In this document: positions 31,409 to 32,634 of the stretch, piece after piece
Numbering within the stretch: position 1 is the first letter of the stretch
Layout of the letters: the number at the start of each line of letters is the position of its first letter
NCBI GenBank assembly: GCA_003104895.1
Contig: PQAG01000116.1
Span: forward strand, 1-32,634
DNA: 32,634 nucleotides
From: Nitrosomonadales bacterium
GTDB taxonomy: Bacteria > Pseudomonadota > Gammaproteobacteria > Burkholderiales > Sulfuricellaceae
Direction: 5' to 3'
Translations under genes and position numbers: made by a program
The notes under the pieces: generated by a model
The model's input: only the letters and a program-made list of their open reading frames with translations
The model's database searches: none
What the model was told of the DNA's origin: nothing

Positions 31409-32634
31409 TTAGAGAGACTTGCGAAGCGCTACTGCGGGGATCTGTAAGGCCTCGCGATATTTGGCCACGGTACGGCGGGCAACCACGATACCCTGCTGTG
31501 CCAGAATTTCAGTGATCTGGGTATCGCTGAGAGGTTTCTTGCTATCTTCCGCCCCCACCAGCTGCTTGATCAGGGCTCGGATGGCGGTGGCCGAGCAGGC
31601 GCCGCCGGTTTCGGTCGCCACATGGCTGCCGAAGAAATATTTCAGTTCGAAAATGCCCCGCGGTGTGAGCATGTACTTCTGTGTGGTGACACGGGAAATG
31701 GTGGATTCGTGCAAGCCGACTTCTTCTGCGATCTCACGCAGCACCAATGGGCGCATGGCGACTTCGCCGTGTTCGAAAAAGTGCTTCTGCCGGTCGACGA
31801 TGGCTTGTGATACCCGCAGGATGGTGTCAAAGCGCTGCTCGATGTTCTTGACCATCCAGCGCGCCTCCTGCAGCTGGCTGGCAAGCTGCTGCCCGCCGCT
31901 CTCACGGTTGCGGCTCAGAATATCTGCATACATGCGGTTGACGCGCAGCTTGGGCATGGCTTCCCGGTTCAGGCTGGCGATCCACATGCCCTTGACCTTT
32001 TTGACGATGACATCGGCCACCACATAGCGCGTGTCAGCGGCTGCGAAATCGGCGCCTGGACGGGGGTTGAGGCCGGTGATCAGGTGCTGCGCGCCGCGCA
32101 GGGCGTCATCGTCGCACTGCAGCAGTTTTTTTAGCTTGTTGTAATCCCGGCTTGCCAGTTGCTCAAGATATTGCCGCGCGATTCGCAGCGCGATATCGCG
32201 ATGGGGCGTGTCTGGCGGCAAGGCTTCGAGTTGCAGGGCCAGGCATTCGCCCAGATTGCGGGCGCCGACGCCCAGCGGCTCGAAATTCTGCAGGTGCTTC
32301 AGAGCGGTTTCGATCTCCAGCGGGTCGATCTCCAGTTCCGGCGGCAATATTTCGGCAATCTCATCCAGGCTCTGGGTCAGGTAGCCGTCATCATTTAGCG
32401 CATCGATCATCAGCGACACGATGGTCCGGTCGCGCAGCGGAAGCTGGGTAAGGTTGAGCTGCCAGTTCAGGTGATCGCGCAAGCTGGTGGCGCCTGCATC
32501 CTGCTGCGGGTAATCCGGTTCATCGTTATCGTCACGGATGCCATGGGAGGCGGCAGCTTCGTTCCAGATGTCACGGTCATCGCTGAAGCTGTCTTCCTGC
32601 TGCGCCTCTTCGCGGCGCTCCTCCGCGGGAGCAG
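31409..32634 (-). CDS. rpoN: RNA polymerase sigma-54 factor, C-terminal part (partial)
   Basis: The minus-strand frame is open to the window edge, so the N-terminus is missing. The visible part is about 408 residues, and the ATG-like start in the track (a TTG at 32482) is internal. It contains the acidic linker, the core-binding region ([14 protein letters not shown]), the helix-turn-helix region ([23 protein letters not shown]) and the RpoN box [10 protein letters not shown] near the C-terminus, which reads the -24 element. It drives nitrogen and other regulated promoters with activator ATPases. Confidence 0.95.
   Translation of the reverse strand, partial: APAEERREEAQQEDSFSDDRDIWNEAAASHGIRDDNDEPDYPQQDAGATSLRDHLNWQLNLTQLPLRDRTIVSLMIDALNDDGYLTQSLDEIAEILPPELEIDPLEIETALKHLQNFEPLGVGARNLGECLALQLEALPPDTPHRDIALRIARQYLEQLASRDYNKLKKLLQCDDDALRGAQHLITGLNPRPGADFAAADTRYVVADVIVKKVKGMWIASLNREAMPKLRVNRMYADILSRNRESGGQQLASQLQEARWMVKNIEQRFDTILRVSQAIVDRQKHFFEHGEVAMRPLVLREIAEEVGLHESTISRVTTQKYMLTPRGIFELKYFFGSHVATETGGACSATAIRALIKQLVGAEDSKKPLSDTQITEILAQQGIVVARRTVAKYREALQIPAVALRKSL

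Overview
The window looks like a chromosomal segment of a chemolithotrophic, sulfur-oxidising betaproteobacterium, probably a Sulfuricella/Thiobacillus/Gallionellales-type organism. The evidence is a complete oxidative ('reverse') dissimilatory sulfite reductase cluster embedded in typical betaproteobacterial housekeeping blocks (birA-coaX, ubiX, and rpoN-hpf-ptsN-hprK-rapZ). The placement is inferred from gene content and synteny; no database search was run.

Layout. (1) 1-2000: the N-terminal end of an Atm1-type ABC exporter (minus strand, cut by the window edge), then a plus-strand accessory pair: a HicA-like toxin without a visible HicB, and a CAP12-type TIR protein with an unrecognised C-terminal domain. 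(2) 2045-4703, minus strand: SUI1/YciH, a circularly permuted YlqF GTPase, a stomatin-like SPFH protein and NfeD. (3) 4866-5693, plus strand: ApaH, overlapping tail to tail with the next block. (4) 5614-11803, minus strand: an acyltransferase, a PfkB kinase, CoaX, BirA, an unknown 191-aa protein, a mercaptopyruvate-type sulfurtransferase, a cysteine-poor DsrC paralogue, a Cas6/Cmx6-like protein and a 73-aa protein. (5) 11804-12147: a divergent regulatory region with palindromes and repeats. (6) 12148-25096, plus strand: dsrABEFHCMKLJOPNR, in the same gene order as in Allochromatium vinosum. (7) 25189-27899: a small lipoprotein, a cyclic-nucleotide-binding-domain protein, a Lon-N-terminal-domain protein, UbiX and a secreted adhesin-E-like protein. 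(8) 27896-32634, minus strand: a Gx transporter, a NusG-domain-II protein, RapZ, HprK, PtsN, HPF and the C-terminal part of RpoN.

How the dsr genes work together. DsrEFH passes sulfane sulfur to the two C-terminal cysteines of DsrC. The membrane complex DsrMKJOP oxidises DsrC to its trisulfide form. DsrAB with DsrL releases sulfite and transfers electrons to NAD(P)+. DsrN amidates siroheme for DsrAB, and DsrR is an IscA-like helper. dsrEFH and dsrL together mark the oxidative direction. The catalytic cysteines of DsrE and DsrC, the siroheme and cluster ligands of DsrAB, and the haem motifs of DsrJ are all present.

The least conventional part is the divergent block beside dsrA. A Cas6-fold (CRISPR RNA endonuclease family) protein with no CRISPR array or other cas gene sits in an apparent operon with a DsrC paralogue lacking both redox cysteines and, further on, a sulfurtransferase. 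The dsr transcript also carries strong stem-loops in several intercistronic gaps. The TIR protein at 962-1972 is a second candidate for a little-described system.
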